Below, piece by piece: positions 63,383-64,000 of a stretch of DNA of 64,000 nucleotides. The position numbers and the translations under genes are program-made. A model generated the notes under the pieces. It was not told where the DNA came from. It saw nothing but the letters and a program-made list of their open reading frames with translations, and did no database searches. This DNA is from Pseudomonadota bacterium (GTDB lineage Bacteria > Bdellovibrionota > FAC87 > UBA2466): the NCBI GenBank assembly GCA_009927165.1, contig RFNO01000117.1, positions 62,001 to 126,000 of the forward strand, read 5' to 3'. Each line of letters opens with the position of its first letter. The first letter of the stretch is position 1.

Positions 63383-64000
63383 ATGAAGCCACCTTATCCA
63401 GAATATCGAGACGGTTTAACTTTTGACGATGTTCTTTTGGTGCCTCGGTATTCGGAAGTTTTACCTCCAGATGTTGATCTTTCAACTCAGCTCACGGCCC
63501 AAATTTCACTCCGCATTCCCATCATTTCTGCGGCTATGGATAAAGTTACTGAAAGCCAAACGGCTATTGCGATGGCACGAGCCGGGGGAGCTGGGGTCAT
63601 CCACCGAAGTTTTTCCATTGAGAAACAAATTCTAGAAGTCGAAAAAGTAAAAAAGAGCGAAAGTGGAATGATTTTAGATCCCGTTACTTTGGGGACGAAC
63701 GAGACCGTCTACCATGCTCTGGCTTTGATGAAAAAGTATGGCATTTCGGGACTTCCTGTTACGGAGCAAGGTTGCTTAAAGGGAATTGTCACGAATCGCG
63801 ATTTGCGATTTGAAGAAAACTTGAAACGGCCAATTACGGAAGTAATGACTTCTTTTGCTAAGCTCATAACTGCAGCTGAAACGGTTTCTATGGAAGATGC
63901 TGTCAAACTGATGCATAAGCATCGAATTGAAAAGCTTCCAGTCATTGATAAAAATCAAAAACTAAAAGCTCTGATTACTATCAAAGACATCATGAAGAGC
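63383..64000 (+). CDS. guaB: IMP dehydrogenase, N-terminal part (3' end outside window)
   Basis: Oxidises IMP to XMP, the first committed step to GMP. The first 206 residues are visible: YRDGLTFDDVLLVPRYSEVLP, then IPIISAAMDKVTESQTAIAMARAGGAGVIHR, and the start of the CBS pair (MILDPVTLGTNETVYHALALMKKYGISGLPV and a second CBS copy). The usual SAAMDTVTE reads SAAMDKVTE, and HRNMS reads HRSFS. The catalytic loop with Cys is beyond the window. Start ATG at 63383 with a weak GGAAG. Confidence 0.95.
   Translation, partial: MKPPYPEYRDGLTFDDVLLVPRYSEVLPPDVDLSTQLTAQISLRIPIISAAMDKVTESQTAIAMARAGGAGVIHRSFSIEKQILEVEKVKKSESGMILDPVTLGTNETVYHALALMKKYGISGLPVTEQGCLKGIVTNRDLRFEENLKRPITEVMTSFAKLITAAETVSMEDAVKLMHKHRIEKLPVIDKNQKLKALITIKDIMKS

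Noticed and set aside
63211-63426. 71-codon ORF before guaB
   Set aside because: Overlaps the guaB start by 44 bases, has only weak start signals and no recognisable domain; I could not support it.

Overview
The window reads as an ordinary, gene-dense chromosomal segment of a Gram-negative bacterium with moderate G+C. There are lipoprotein signals (20229, 24263, 59170), TolQ/TolR-type energisers (34626-35692), and a type IV pilus block in the order pilG-pilH-pilI-pilD (39327-42782). That pil order is the one known from Myxococcus. Together with small zinc proteins of a deltaproteobacterial type and the moderate G+C, it suggests Bdellovibrionota or a related deltaproteobacterial-type lineage. 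This is inference from gene content; there is no rRNA in the window to test it. I see no tRNA, rRNA, CRISPR array, insertion sequence or prophage.

Layout. 1-4474: tail of an SDR epimerase, a VanY-type carboxypeptidase, a degenerate YcaO-like protein, a GT4 glycosyltransferase and a small methyltransferase. 4475-9006 (minus): type II fatty acid and phospholipid operon DUF177-rpmF-plsX-fabH-fabD-fabG, then folE. 9685-12200: a textbook sigma-54 promoter, a possible upstream activator site and a large secreted coiled-coil protein, closed by a strong terminator. 12201-16310: a zinc-ribbon protein, rtcB-archease and a sigma-54-dependent activator with its own sigma-70 promoter. 16359-24730: divergent uvrA, a GT51 transglycosylase, an amidohydrolase lipoprotein, rpsA-sppA and a lipoprotein. 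24731-29142: hppD and the trmD-rimM-khpA-rpsP-ffh translation and secretion cluster. 29372-35692: tldD/tldE with a membrane protein, a C45-like Ntn hydrolase and an ExbB/ExbD pair. 35827-42782: membrane pyrophosphatase, then the pil block with galE and a small zinc protein. 42783-43307: a gene-free stretch with strong nested inverted repeats. 43308-49347: a hypothetical protein, pepA, a lone SLBB protein and an iron-type ABC transporter. 49418-55749: groEL/groES, an FmdB zinc ribbon, dnaK, eno and a TPR protein. 55730-58941: rsmG, two RNA-modifying enzymes and an isolated rplC. 59170-64000: a gingipain-like lipoprotein peptidase, a rhodanese, a zinc protein, a GT2 enzyme and the start of guaB.

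Most of this is housekeeping: lipid synthesis, translation, protein folding and export, RNA repair. The least explained parts are four. First, the sigma-54-controlled secreted coiled-coil protein. Second, the RtcB-archease operon placed behind a sigma-54 activator whose sensor does not look like RtcR. Third, the degenerate YcaO/TOMM-like protein. Fourth, the structured gene-free stretch upstream of the pil operon. I found no clear multi-gene defence or mobile system.
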